From Neoarius graeffei (lineage: Eukaryota; Chordata; Actinopteri; Siluriformes; Ariidae), in the NCBI RefSeq assembly GCF_027579695.1, contig NC_083587.1, positions 1 to 64,000 of the forward strand: a stretch of DNA of 64,000 bases, read 5' to 3'. The notes below the pieces were generated by a model that searched no databases, was not told the DNA's origin, and saw nothing but the letters and a program-made list of their open reading frames with translations. The position numbers and the translations under genes are program-made. This document shows, in pieces, positions 1 through 11,361 of this stretch. Within the stretch, counting starts at the first letter, position 1, and every line of letters starts with the position of its first letter.

Positions 1-525
1 TGCCACAAGCCAATCACAATCACCGACAAAGCTGCCTTGACCGGAAAGGCATGTCTGCTTGGGCGTTAGCGGCAGTTACGCAGAAGCCTTCTGCGGCAGT
101 TACACTTTGACAAGCAAGCAATGTTGCACTATAAAAATTCCGTAATTTCCATCTGTTTTCCGCGATCACAGAAAATCATTGGCCCTATGAGAGTGAGACA
201 GCCACCCCCCCCCCCCCCCCCCCAAAAAAAAAAAAATCTTAACGGATTTACACTATTTGGAAAAATGACTTTTTCAGAACCGAAAAAAACTGAGCCGGAA
301 TATCTGTTTTTTTCGGTTCTGAAAAAGTCATTTTTTCAAATGCGTATTACTCATTCTCTGCAGTGGTCTGTTATTAAATAGTTAATGTAAGTAAGTAAAT
401 GTTAATAAGTCAAATTTACTTCTTTAAAAAAAACATATTTAAAAAAAATCGTGGGTGTATCGAATCGTGGGTCAAAAATTGTGATACGAATCGAATCATG
501 AGTTGGGTGTATCGTTACAGCCCTA
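1..525. mobile_element. Right portion of a hAT-like DNA element, cut by the window edge
   Basis: The sequence up to 525 ends in a motif reading (reverse complement) TAGGGCTGTAACGATACACC, the usual form of a hAT terminus in fish. The left end lies outside the window. Inside are a poly-C/poly-A run (about 203-236) and a GAACCGAAAAA inverted pair near 277-330. No intact coding region is seen. The stretch near 238-300 resembles 7530-7590, so both may come from related elements. Confidence 0.5.
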
Positions 526-671
526 CAGTATTGAGAGCTATTTTTATCCCGATATCACAAAATTCACATTGAAATATCTCTATGGTTCACATGAGAAAAT
601 TCAGTAAAACTGTGAGGTCACTGAAACAATCAAAACATTAAATGTAGCGATGTGATACATGGGGTTCCAAC

Positions 672-1368
672 TAGGGATGTTAACCGATGACCGTTTGACC
701 GGTGGTTGACCGAATCAACGTCAACCAGTTAAATTTTTTTTGGTTGTCGGTGAAAAAAAAAAATCAATTGTTTTGAAGCTGCCGATTTTGGAGTGGAGAA
801 CCTGCAATTCTGTGTTTGTAAACACTTGGGGCATGCCATGTGGTGTAAGGACGACAGCTGACAAATCAGAAACACCCATTCAGTCATGTCCCGCCCCAGT
901 TGAACACAGCTGCCACTCGGCTAAAGAAAAAAGTGTAGACACAGGCTTTTTAGCTTACAAATTACAATTTTTTTTTTAAATTATTATTAGAAGGCACATG
1001 GAGTTTAGTCCTGCCTTGGCCAGTGCATTCTGAAAGTATGTTTCGGTCTGTAGCCAACAATGCATGTTATTGCAGATCATGTCTCTCCACACAAACTAAA
1101 GGCACAGATGCCAACTTTTTCATGGCTTTTTCATGGACTGTAACGGCATTTGCTTATGGAGTAATTTTAATACGGAATTTACTCTGATGAAATTATTCAG
1201 ACGCTCCAACGCCCCCCCCCCCCCCCAAAAAAAAAAATCGAATCTGCACGAGCCGTGAAAAAGGCGCGCCGTTTGCATCCCTGTAATAAACTCATAGGTT
1301 AACGGACTTTAACGGGCTAATGAGGCTCGGTGGTCGGTCAAGATTTTTTTTAGTTTTCGCCATCCCTA
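672..1368. mobile_element. Non-autonomous hAT element (MITE) with 8-bp target duplication
   Basis: The element starts TAGGGATG and ends CATCCCTA. It is flanked by identical 8-bp copies GTTCCAAC at 664-671 and 1369-1376. An 8-bp duplication plus TAGGG ends is diagnostic of hAT. The 697-bp interior has a poly-C/poly-A tract near 1207-1237 and no transposase frame. It sits downstream of the last BEN-gene exon seen. Confidence 0.85.
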
Positions 1369-1579
1369 GTTCCAACACATCAGAAACTATGCCAAATTTG
1401 GCCAGATATTGTGATGAATGTGAGAAGGGGCAGAAGAAAGAAGGGAAAACAAACTAGAAATAAAAAGTAGAATTACGACAAATTCATTTTTGAAAATAAT
1501 TTGTGCTTCTTATGTATTTTTAATAATGGATTTCCACAACTTTTCCATATTTCCATAAATTAATAAGCAATGTACTTAC

Positions 1580-4500
1580 TTAGAATCCCATTGACCTTGA
1601 ACTTATCCAGGACTGTCTTCCCATCTGGCACCTTCCCGTGCTTCCCAAAGGCCACAGCATTTCGGCACTCTGCTGCAGTAAAGAACTCATCAAAAAGAAG
1701 ATGGAACAATCGGAGGCAGTCCTTCTTTGCTTCTGCATGTATTGCAGCCAGGCGGGTAGAAGACACGAATAGGCCACTTTCTGGATACAGCTCTTGCTTC
1801 CCAGATCTGTGTTCTGGAGCCCCAACACCAGCCTGAGGTTGGATCTGTTCCACTTTGTTCAGAAAGCTTTTTAATGCCTCGAGGTGCTCACCACCTGTGA
1901 CACAAAATATGAATTACCTTACAGGGACACAGCAGCAAAAATAAACTAAAGAAAAGGAAGAGACTAGTTTTAAAAAAATCAAGAGATTTCATGATGGGCA
2001 AAGATTTTTACCAAATTGTTAAAAGCTTTTAAGTTTTAGTTTAATTTGGTACATTAGGAAAATTGTGAGAGAAAAAAGTAATAGTGTTAAAGGAACAATT
2101 AACTGCAACAGAGAGACAAAATGTACTTACTTATACAGCACAGCACATCCTGCAGTTTGGCCTTCTCCTCCATTAATTTTTCCACCTCTGGCTTGCATGC
2201 CCTGCATGGCTTCCATGATCTGTCTTCTCTTGATTCAGGCAAACTGAAAACTGGCTCTCCATATTCTGGAAGTGGATCACGCTCGATGATTAAAGTATCT
2301 GCAGATGACGAGCTTGAAGAAGTCTCATGTTTAGACGTACTAGGCTGGCTCTGGTCCCCAAGAACAGCAGGTTTTTGGTTTTTATTAGGACTGTACAACA
2401 TTTTGAGAAAGCTTTCTTTGGGTGTTACAGTAGGAGCTGGTGGCTGTCTTTGGTGATCCAAATCCACCAAAACAGGTTGTTGTGACAGGTCTGAAGATGT
2501 GGGCAGTGCCATGTGAGGTTGGTGATGCTTTGGATACTGCAAAAGGTTGGAACAATGTGTGACTGGAGACAGAGTGGGTGCATACTGGTGGAGCGGCTGG
2601 ATAGGTGGATGCTGGTAACATGGATGCGTGTGTGGTGATGACTGGGAAACTGGAACCTGGTACTGTGGCCAGGCAGTTACAGGCTGGTGCTGTGGCTGGA
2701 TAGGTAAAGATGATTCGGTAGGTGGAGGTTGGTACACTGGCCAGGTAGTTGGAGGCTGGATGACATTGTGGTCCACAGTATTTGGATGATCCTGTACAGA
2801 GGTGGACTGACCTGCTTGAGGTAGTGATGGAAGGTTGTAGAATCTTTGAGTAGCTGCATCTCTTTTTTTCATGCCTTTCTTTGTGGCCTTCTTGGCATCC
2901 ACTGTCTTGTTATCTGTTCCAACGAAGTCCACTGTGGTGCGGTAGAACTTGCTGTCGGACCATCTTGCAAGTACTTCTTCCCCTGGCTTCAGATCTCTAA
3001 GGCAGGCAGTGTGTTTATCATCTTTGCTTAGTATATCACAGACATTAAATATCTTTGCCGTGCATCCATCTTCAAAGGTCAAAAATACAAAAAGTCCTGA
3101 AAATGAACATAGAGTAAATAAAGGAGATTTTGAGTAAACCAGTACAGGCTAAAAATCAATCTTACATAAACATGCTACTATATCTTATTGGTCTCAATTC
3201 TAATCCTCTTAGACCTTAGCAAAGATAAAAATTCATCTCTTCACTTTAGCCTTCAACTAGCATTAACTTTATTCTTTTTGCAATTGCTTCACACTTCTTC
3301 ACTCATGTGACACTTTACAGTAACAATGTATTTGATTTAAATCATGCACTCTGTATTCTATCTTTTCACTTTGTTTTTATTCTATTTCATTATTTAATGA
3401 TTATTGTATGGATTTTATTATCAACAACATCAACAAGATTCTATGCATGAGGTTATTTCTACTAATTTCTCCAAGATGTCCGCCTCCTCCAGGTAAACAA
3501 ACACCTGGTTGCATGTTTCCTCACCTTTCCTCAGGCAGACACGCCTGTAAGTCCGCCAACATAAATTGTAGATAAAAGCCAGATAGCAGCTGCTAAAACC
3601 TTAGTCATGGTGCAGGAAGAAGTAACTACGATCAAGCTAGACGAAGAACCGACGTCAGGACTGCTATAACACCGCTGCTGAGGTTAGGCTGTAACAACTT
3701 AAGATCGTACTCTTTGTTTACTTTGTGTTGTGTGTGTTATTTTAATAACCTAGCTTTCTTTGTACCAAAATCTAAATTTGCATGTCTCTGACTGACTCTT
3801 ATGCCACTTTTCCACTACAAACGCGGCTGAGTCGGGCTGAGCCGTGCCGTGCTGAGTTGGGCTGAGTCGAGCTGAGCGGGGCTGTTGGAGTTGCATTTCG
3901 ACTACAACCGCGCTGAACCGTGCTGGCTGGAAGTGGGTGGACACATTGGGTGGAGTTAGCAAAAGTGGGTGGACGTCACGTGATGTCATTAGGCGGCGCA
4001 AACAGTGACATCAGTGAGCTTTTAAGCGGTAGTCTCACGACCCGGATAGTAAACAATAAACATGGAGGACATGGAGTCGTTAGTGTTGCTGGTCTTGGTT
4101 CTGTGGCTTGTTGTCACTGACAACGCCAACAGATACTGGCAAGAGCGTATAGATGAGGCGAGGCGCATAAGGCTTCAGAAATTCTCGTAATTCGTAATTA
4201 TTCGTTTTCGGGTTTACGGTGTTTACAGATCCCAGCGTGCTCGCGGGGCGTGTGTGGGCATGTGAGGACACTCCTCCTCACCAATCAGTGCACAGGGGAG
4301 TGTCTGCTCACGCCCCCAGCCTTACTCGGCTCGCTTCAGCCCCACTCCAAAACGGTGCGAGTTTTAGGGGCTAAGCAGGGCTGAAGCGAGTCAAGTCGTG
4401 CTGTTCTTTGGTAGTCGAAACGCGAGCCGTGTCGGGCTGAAGTGAGCTGAAGTGAGCTGAAAAAGGGTAGTGGAAAAGGGCCATTTGAGAATTGAGACTA

Positions 4501-6712
4501 CTAAAGTTTATGAGACTGCTTTTAATAATGAGACTTTATTATCTTGTGATATTGATTAATTTGGGTTATACAATTATTGTTAAGCTTCCTAGGAGATTCC
4601 TTTCGCCTCCCAAGGACCTAGCTTCAGGAAGGTGGTGCCACGAGGTTTTGTTAACCCTATATGATTAATCAATAACTTGATAATACGATAATTTTTGAAT
4701 TGTGACCATAACTGGTCATAAAACAAATACAGCGATGAGAATGGGACATTTAAAAAAACTCTGAAATGTCTGCCAAGGGCAGACATAACGCACGCAAAGC
4801 GTGCATGGGGGGGTTTCAAAGGGGGATGCGCCTTTTATATATATATATATGGCGGCACGGTGGTGTAGTGGTTAGCGCTGTCGCCTCACAGCAAGAAGGT
4901 CTGGGTTCGAGCCCTGGGGCCGGCGAGGGCCTTTCTGTGCGGAGTTTGCATGTTCTCCCCGTGTCCGCGTGGGTTTCCTCCGGGTGCTCCGGTTTCCCCC
5001 ACAGTCCAAAGACATGCAGGTTAGGTTAACTGGTGACTCTAAATTGACCGTAGGTGTGAATGGTTGTCTGTGTCAGCCCTGTGATGACCTGGCGACTTGT
5101 CCAGGGTGTACCCTGCCTTTCGCCCGTAGTCAGCTGGGATAGGCTCCAGCTTGCCTGCGACCCTGTAGAAGGATAAAGCAGCTAGAGATAATGATATATA
5201 TATATATATGAATGTTTTCAAATTCAATGATGGTTTAAAACGTTTATAAACTTTAAGATAACAAATATATATTGTGAGCGATAATGGACGTAACCGTAAC
5301 GATATATTAGATTCCTCCTGACTCTATCTTTGACAATTTAAGTAAAACGTACCTTTGTGCTTTTTTGTTTTGATGTGCTCCTGGATGTTTCTAGCTCCTC
5401 TGTTTCCATAATTGATCATATCTGAGCACAGAATGCACAGAACCTTTCCTGGCACGTCCACTTTTCGGACATGTTCTGTCAGGCACGTCGTCACAGTTTG
5501 TGTCCCTATCTGCACGGTAACGCTACTATCGAGCCATGCCCATCGGAAACTGTTCTTTATCCCGTTCGATTTATCGATTTCCCTGGTACGATCCTCGTTT
5601 TTGCGGTCCAAAACTTTCGCCATATTGGCGAAATAACTTTGAAAACTAACCAAAATAACTAGAACTTAAGAAGTGATCAAAACCGTGTACGTATAGCTTG
5701 TTTCTCCGTGAATTGTAGAAGTGAGATGAAACTAGCACCAAAACATTGCCGGAAATCGTCGTGAGTTGTCGTTAGCATAAATATTGAAGAAAGCAATGAC
5801 AATTTCCGTTATCACAGCTGCAACTAATTTTACGTTGAGCGTTGCCGAAAGCAGGGATGAGAATGAAAAACATTTAAAAAGTCTGAAAAAAGCCAGAGGT
5901 TTGGGGGCCGCAAGCACCCAGCGAGGCCCAGGGGGCTGAAACTAATAATTTTTGGCTATTTTTTTTATTACCCCAAAACCATTAATTTTATCAGCAAATA
6001 GTTGCAATTTATTTGGAAATAAATTCCCTTTCTTGGTTGACTACCAGGTGAAAATGATTAATATGGGACAAAGAGACTTGTTTTTAATCAATTCACATTT
6101 GATGATTTCAAAAAAAAAATCAACGCACCTTTTAATATAAACGAGCTCTACAGTATTATATTTCTGCATTTTTGCTATTCATGTCTTTGAATACTCTAAT
6201 CCTTTAAAATGAAGTGCAAACCAGAAAAAAGTTCTATCATATAATTCTCTGAAGCTTTCTTCTGATGTTATCATGGTAGCAGGAGGTCTTGCATATTAAG
6301 CAGGCAACATTCAACATCACTCATCACTTCCCTTTCAACTGTTGTGTGTACTAACTAGGTTTTATCTGGACAGGATGTTGTGTAATGTAATACAGATACC
6401 ATACGGTCAATCTGAAGATCAAAATGGTGATTTTGAATTAAAGAACAGGCGTGTACAATGGGCATTACATATTGGAAATTTTCTTTAAATCAAAAACTAT
6501 AAGTTCATCTCGGCCTAAAAAATTTGGGCAGACGCTCCCGCGCGGCACATGCCAGCAATTCCCCCCCATAAAATGAGCAATAAGTTATACACGGTATCAT
6601 ACCTAAAATTTTATCAGAAATATAGATATGATACTATGATTCTCCCCAACATGCTACATTAGCTAAGCTAACCCCATTTATAAAAGATACACACTTATAT
6701 ATGACGTGTATT

Positions 6713-6773
<61 letters not shown>

Positions 6774-8255
6774 ATATACATGATGTATATTCATACATTG
6801 TTACTTTACGGAAATCTTCAGTAAGTTTGGTCTTTTCATGCCAGCCTGTTGTTGACCTAAATATAATGCACATGAAATGACACTCCTCACCTCAACATGT
6901 CCTTTACAATCATTTAAGCCACCATGGGCAATGCTGAAACCACTGCTGCAAACAGTACATCGCGCGAAACTGTCATTATTGTTTACCCTTATTAGACAGG
7001 GAGATTATTAGACAGGGAGATTCTTCTGTGTAATCTGAGGTGAAGTGGGTTTTGTATTTTCATTTTTTGGGGCCCGCGCTCTCTCTCTGCCATGCCGATC
7101 CTGTAGGCTGCACTGACTCAACTGAAACCGTCGGTCCTCAAGAAAAGGGATAAAAGCCCACCCATACTGAAAGCTGATTGGCTTATTTTGCTGAGTAACC
7201 CAATCAGGATGCTCTTTGTCTAGCATGCGCTACATGAACAGGCACACACGCAGTCTCTCTCTCACGCTCTGTCATATGCACACATTCTAAGATGCGCGAG
7301 GTAGACAATGTTGCGCGTGCACGCTCTTGCTCGCTTGCTCTAGATTCCGGGAGATATTCTCCAATTTGCGGACATCAGGGAGCCGCTATCAATATGCGGG
7401 AGACTCGGGATGTCTGCGTTATAAGGTGACCACAGATCGTTAACCATACACACACACCCCGTCGGTCCTGCCTGCTTGTGCCACCACAAGCCACCACAAG
7501 CCTCGCCTCGCGCCGACCCCCCGGAATTTTCTCAACGGATTTACACGTTTCACAAAAATGAAAAAATGATATTTTCAGCGTGAAAAACTCGGAATTCCGC
7601 GGCTCCACGGAAAATTCTCATCTCTGCAAATAAACAAAGTGCTATTGTTACATTTCCTAATTACTTTTACCATGTACTAACTCGACCGTAAGTGTTTTAC
7701 ATAATAAACAAAAAACAAAGTTATGTTTATTTGTCTTTTTTTTTTTTGCTGATCCAAAAAATGATCCGATCCGTGACTCTGATCTGCGAAACGATCCGAA
7801 CCGTGAGTTTTTGATCCGTTGCACCCCTAGAAATAACGTTTTTTAAATCAATTTCCCAGCCCCAAACGTAGTGATAATTTGACCAATAGAGTTGTAAAAT
7901 TCTGTCACTAAAATGCATACAGTTTCAAGTGGGGGTTACTCTCGCCTTTCTTGACATTTAGTTAAAAAAAATCCTGTAAATCAATGTTTGTGGCTGAAGC
8001 TGCCAATATATTGATAATAATAATCCCAGTGATAAGAGACCAGAGACTGTCAAAGATTTTGGTTATTATAGTGTCCAAAGTAAGTTAGAAATGACAATCA
8101 CGCCAAAAATTAGCTAAGCCGTGTAGTGAAATAATTACCATCTGAGTCATCTTTGGGTGAGCCAGAGTCTGGTTCATAAAAACGCATCTTCTTCGGTGGG
8201 TATCGTACTCTTTTGGGCATCTCTTTTTTTAGCATTTCCTGCTGGGCCATCAATT
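1580..8255 (-). CDS. BEN-domain protein gene, three internal exons (partial)
   Basis: Three exons read on the minus strand: 8255-8139, 3096-2131 and 1894-1580. Each has an AG acceptor and GT donor, and all three junctions are phase 1, so the reading frame passes through without a break. Exon 8255-8139 encodes a basic segment (KRVRYPPKKMRFYEPDSGS). Exon 3096-2131 opens with a Tudor-like segment (GEEVLARWSDSKFYRTTVDF), then a Pro/Gln/His-rich low-complexity region, a Ser run and an acidic/basic helix likely to be a coiled coil (KPEVEKLMEEKAKLQ). Exon 1894-1580 holds most of a BEN domain (GLFVSSTRLAAIHAEAKKDC onward), a DNA- or protein-binding fold of chromatin factors. The first and last exons are not found: the start lies upstream of 8255 and the BEN C-terminus would lie left of 1580. 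The family call is from motif memory. Confidence 0.75.
3137..3798. other. Intronic stretch without recognised gene
   Basis: This is part of the large BEN-gene intron. It is AT-rich to about 3470. A more GC-rich block at 3475-3700 (CTCCTCCAGG... to ...GACGTCAGGACTGC) looks like an old LTR or promoter remnant, but no duplicate copy or terminal repeat is visible here. Confidence 0.3.
3802..4483. mobile_element. PIF/Harbinger-type MITE, copy 1
   Basis: The terminal inverted repeats read TGCCACTTTTCCACTAC on the left and, in reverse complement on the right, TGGCCCTTTTCCACTAC. The left flank is TTA; the right flank is TTT, a decayed 3-bp duplication. A second copy at 35962-36646 keeps TTA on both sides, which fits PIF/Harbinger. 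The interior has CTGAG-rich subterminal repeats and a short frame starting at 4062 (MEDMESLVLLVLVLWLVV) that looks like the beginning of a longer transposon protein. Confidence 0.75.
4851..5194 (+). mobile_element. tRNA-headed SINE, family 1, copy 1
   Basis: A tRNA-like head carries an A box (TGGTGTAGTGGTTAGCGC) and a B box (GGTTCGAGCCC), followed by a long unrelated body ending GCTAGAGATAATGA. It inserted in a TA microsatellite, which remains on both sides. Seven family-1 copies occur in the window; this one has lost part of the CTATGTGTCAGCC segment. Confidence 0.9.
5353..5653 (-). CDS. First coding exon of a zinc-finger (hAT/BED-like) protein
   Basis: A frame opens with methionines at 5653 or, more likely, 5623 (MAKVLDRKNEDR) and ends at a GT donor after 5353. 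The C-terminal half has a compact finger: CILCSDMINYGNRGARNIQE followed by HIKTKKH, which gives a C-x2-C...H-x4-H pattern as in BED-type fingers. It is about 90-100 residues long. The following exon was not found. It lies inside the large intron of the BEN gene on the same strand, so it is either a nested gene or a transposon relic. Confidence 0.5.
5660..6714. other. AT-rich stretch, no recognised gene
   Basis: Nothing coding is supported here. The text GATGAGAATG...CATTTAAAAA around 5855-5880 echoes 4735-4760, suggesting a dispersed repeat. The rest is AT-rich intronic sequence of the BEN gene. Confidence 0.3.
6715..6770. repeat. (TA)n microsatellite
   Basis: An uninterrupted TA dinucleotide run of about 55 bp. 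It produces an artificial Tyr-Ile frame on the minus strand. Confidence 0.95.
6960..7829. mobile_element. hAT-like element, right end recognisable
   Basis: The block ends GATCCGTTGCACCCCTA at 7829, a hAT-type terminus (TAGGGGTGCAACGGATC in reverse). Internal sequence shares GGATTTACAC...CAAAAATGA with the element at the window start. The left end and an 8-bp duplication were not identified, so the left border is approximate. Confidence 0.45.
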
Positions 8256-9252
8256 CTGTTAAATACATAAAAGTATAATACATTTTAATTATTTAAAAAG
8301 GTGGTTCAATGTCTTATTTAGTTTTATCATGTCATATCTCATAATTTGGTACAGCAACTTGTTGAAACATTTGGATACAGAGATATGTTACTGTAACCAT
8401 ATCGGACAACTCAGGAACTGAAAAACATGGTCTTTAAGAGGACATATCCTCTTAAATTTCAACACATAACAATTTTGGCCACAACAAGCACTTTAAATAT
8501 GCATGAGGCTCCAATGCAAATATCTTAATTGCCGAAAATCATACTTTTATGGTAAGATTTGATCACCAAATCAGACTTGCTGTCTTGTTTGCTAATTATA
8601 TTGCTAAAGCTTTTGACACCGTAGATCACAATATACTACTCAATAAACTAAACTCCTATGGTTTTAAAGGTTTTGCCTTCCAATGGTTAAAAGATCATCT
8701 GTCAGATAGAAAGCAATATGTTTTTAGTAATAGTTTTGTCTCATCCCATAAAACTGTAACATGTGGAGTCCCTCAAGGATCCATACTTGGTCCTCTTTTG
8801 TTCTTGATTCATGTGAATGACCTCGCCTTGGTATCAGACAAACTCTTTACATTACTATTTGCAGACGATACTAATCTATTCATGTCTCATAAAAATTTTG
8901 ATACATTTATAACAACGATAAATGATGAACTAGGCAAGCTAAATCGCTGGTTCAAGGCAAATAAGTTGTCCATCAATATAGATAAAACAAATTTCATAAT
9001 CTTTACAGGAAGAAATAAGAAATACAGTATAGAAATGGCTAAGATTCATAGATGACAAACCCATTAAGCAGGTAATTAATGCACATTTTCTTGGAGTCAT
9101 TATAGTTGAAAAACTCACATGGAAGTTTCATATTGATCATATTTGCAAACAGATTTACAAGAATATTGGAATCATAAGAAAAGTTGCAAGTTGCCTTTCA
9201 CGTAAAATATTTATGACTTTGTATTACAGCTTGATATACTCCTGTTTAACAT

Positions 9253-9616
9253 CTCATCTCATCTCATTATCTCTAGCCGCTTTATCCTTCTACAGGGTCG
9301 CAGGCAAGCTGGAGCCTATCCCAGCTGACTACGGGCGAAAGGCGGGGTACACCCTGGACAAGTCGCCAGGTCATCACAGGGCTGACACATAGACACAGAC
9401 AACCATTCACACCTACGGTCAATTTAGAGTCACCAGTTAACCTAACCTGCATGTCTTTGGACTGTGGGGGAAACCGGAGCACCCGGAGGAAACCCACGCG
9501 GACACGGGGAGAACATGCAAACTCCACACAGAAAGGCCCTCGCCGGCCCCAGGGCTCGAACCCAGGACCTTCTTGCTGTGAGGCGACAGCGCTAACCACT
9601 ACACCACCGTGCCGCC
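9253..9616 (-). mobile_element. tRNA-headed SINE, family 1, copy 2
   Basis: The full SINE is in minus orientation: tail CTCATCTCATT on the left, head ...GTGCCGCC on the right. It is flanked by 12-bp identical duplications CCTGTTTAACAT at 9241-9252 and 9617-9628. The insertion is inside the reverse-transcriptase frame of the surrounding LINE and creates a chimeric SINE-LINE reading frame (9451-10080). Confidence 0.95.
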
Positions 9617-10332
9617 CCTGTTTAACATATTGCAATATTATCTGGGCAAATACTTATACTACTTCCATCAAACCACTGTACCAGTTACAAAAGCGCTTTG
9701 TGAGAATTGCATCAAATGTCCCTTTCTTAGCAAACTCAGCGACTCTATTTTACAATCTGAAAGTCTTGATAGTATATGACATAAACAAACTTCAAACAGC
9801 CATTTTCATTCATAAAGTAATCCATAAAAGTTCTTATTTACCAGAACATTACAAGGATTTATTCAAATTCAATTTAGATATCCATAGTCATAGTTCCAGA
9901 CAGCAAAACAATTTAAGGCCAATAATGACAAAATCTAATCTAAGGCAATTCACAATAATGTTTAGAGGCCCCTCCATATGGAACAGTTTAAGTCAATCCC
10001 TAAGAAATTGTTTGTCCCTACCCACTTTCAAAAAATATATAAAAAATGACATCATAGACAAGCCAACTACCCCCTCCTGATTTGTTTGTTTTTCTTGTTT
10101 TTTATGTTTACTTATATACGTAAAGATTTGGTATTTACTTTTTTTTTTACTTTTTCTACTATGTACATATGATTTATTACTTATTAGTTTAAATTGTGTA
10201 TTTTATTTTCTTTAACTTCTGTTTAATTTGATATGTTATTTGATTGTATTATCTCATAAGTTAGTTAGTTCATTAGTTTTTCCTTATTTTCTTGTATTTT
10301 GATAATGATTTGCTTTTTTCTTTTGTTTGATC

Positions 10333-10386
10333 TTATTTATTTATTTATTTATTTATTTATGTATGTATGTATGTATGTATGTATGT
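10333..10386. repeat. (TTTA)n then (GTAT)n tetranucleotide repeat
   Basis: Compound tetranucleotide array in the 3' UTR of the LINE; TTTA units change to TATG units in mid-array. Confidence 0.9.
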
Positions 10387-10801
10387 TATAATCACAGAAG
10401 TTGTTATGACCATACAGTAATTAATCATAGTATAGGGGAAAACCCTTGAAAAACCTTGGAGGTTTCTGGTCTTCCCCTGCATGTTCTTTTTTCTCTGTTT
10501 TAACAAAATGACGTGTTTCTTTTATGTGCAAATAAACAATAAACAATGCTTATTAATTTCCTTCTGCTTAACTCTGATAAGACTGAAGTCTTGTACTCAG
10601 ACCACATGCAGCTAGAAGTAAGTTTTCTGATTCCACAGTAACTCTGGATGGCCTTCCTGTTTCTTCACGTGCAGCAGTAAAAGACCTCGGAGTGATTATT
10701 GACCCCAGTCTTTCATTCGAAACTCACATTGATAAAATCACCCGGATAGCTTTCTTTCATCTCAGAAATATTGCTAAGATAAGAAATTTAATATCACTAC
10801 A

Positions 10802-11156
10802 TCTCATCTCATTATCTCTAGCCGCTTTATCCTGTTCTACAGGGTCGCAGGCAAGCTGGAGCCTATCTCAGCTGACTACAGGCGAAAGGCGGGGTACACC
10901 CTGGACAAGTCGCCAGGTCATCACAGGGCTGACACATAGACAACCATTCACACCTACGGTCAATTAAAGTCACCAGTTAACCTAACCTGCATGTCTTTGG
11001 ACTGTGGGGGAAACCGGAGCAACCGGAGGAAACCCACGCGGACACGGGGAGAACATGCAAACTCCGCACAGAAAGGCCCTCACCGGCCACGGGGCTCGAA
11101 CCCGGACCTTCTTGCTGTGAGGCGACAGCGCTAACCACTACACCACCGTGCAGCCC
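10802..11156 (-). mobile_element. tRNA-headed SINE, family 1, copy 3
   Basis: Complete SINE body in minus orientation. It lies exactly between the first L2 piece and the 3' end of the inserted CR1/Rex1-like LINE, so it probably landed in that LINE's 3' UTR and the outer piece was later lost. No clean flanking duplication is visible. The head is mutated (GTGCAGCC). Confidence 0.85.
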
Positions 11157-11361
11157 CTAGTGCAGAGATGAATAGTAAATTTAAATAAGTAAAAAAATAT
11201 ATATAAGTAACAGTGAGCACAGAATGACAGTATGAGTGTGCAGATATTTTGCAAGTGATATTACTGATATATGAATCTGGATTTTAGCTGTTCATCACAG
11301 AAACAGCCTGAGGGAAGAAACTGTTCTTGTGTCTGGTTGTTTTTGCATACAGTGATCTATA

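Larger units (their letters stand above)
8540..10550 (+). mobile_element. Non-LTR retrotransposon (Jockey/I-group LINE), 5'-truncated and broken
   Basis: Frames at 8549-9055 and 9629-10080 encode parts of a reverse transcriptase: KAFDTVDHNILL, GVPQGSILGPLLFL, and an intact catalytic box LLFADDTNLF, followed after a frameshift near 9050 by the thumb and C-terminal region (LTYCNIIWANTYTTSIKPLY). A SINE interrupts it at 9253-9616, with the LINE continuing exactly after the duplicated target. An A-rich 3' tail ending AATAAACAATAAACAA closes it near 10550. A T/TTTA/GTAT-rich 3' UTR lies at 10081-10400. Exact clade not resolved. Confidence 0.75.

Noticed and set aside
9451-10080. A 209-residue open frame joining SINE and LINE sequence
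   Set aside because: It is an accidental in-frame fusion across the SINE insertion; the first third translates SINE DNA and the rest is a LINE C-terminus.
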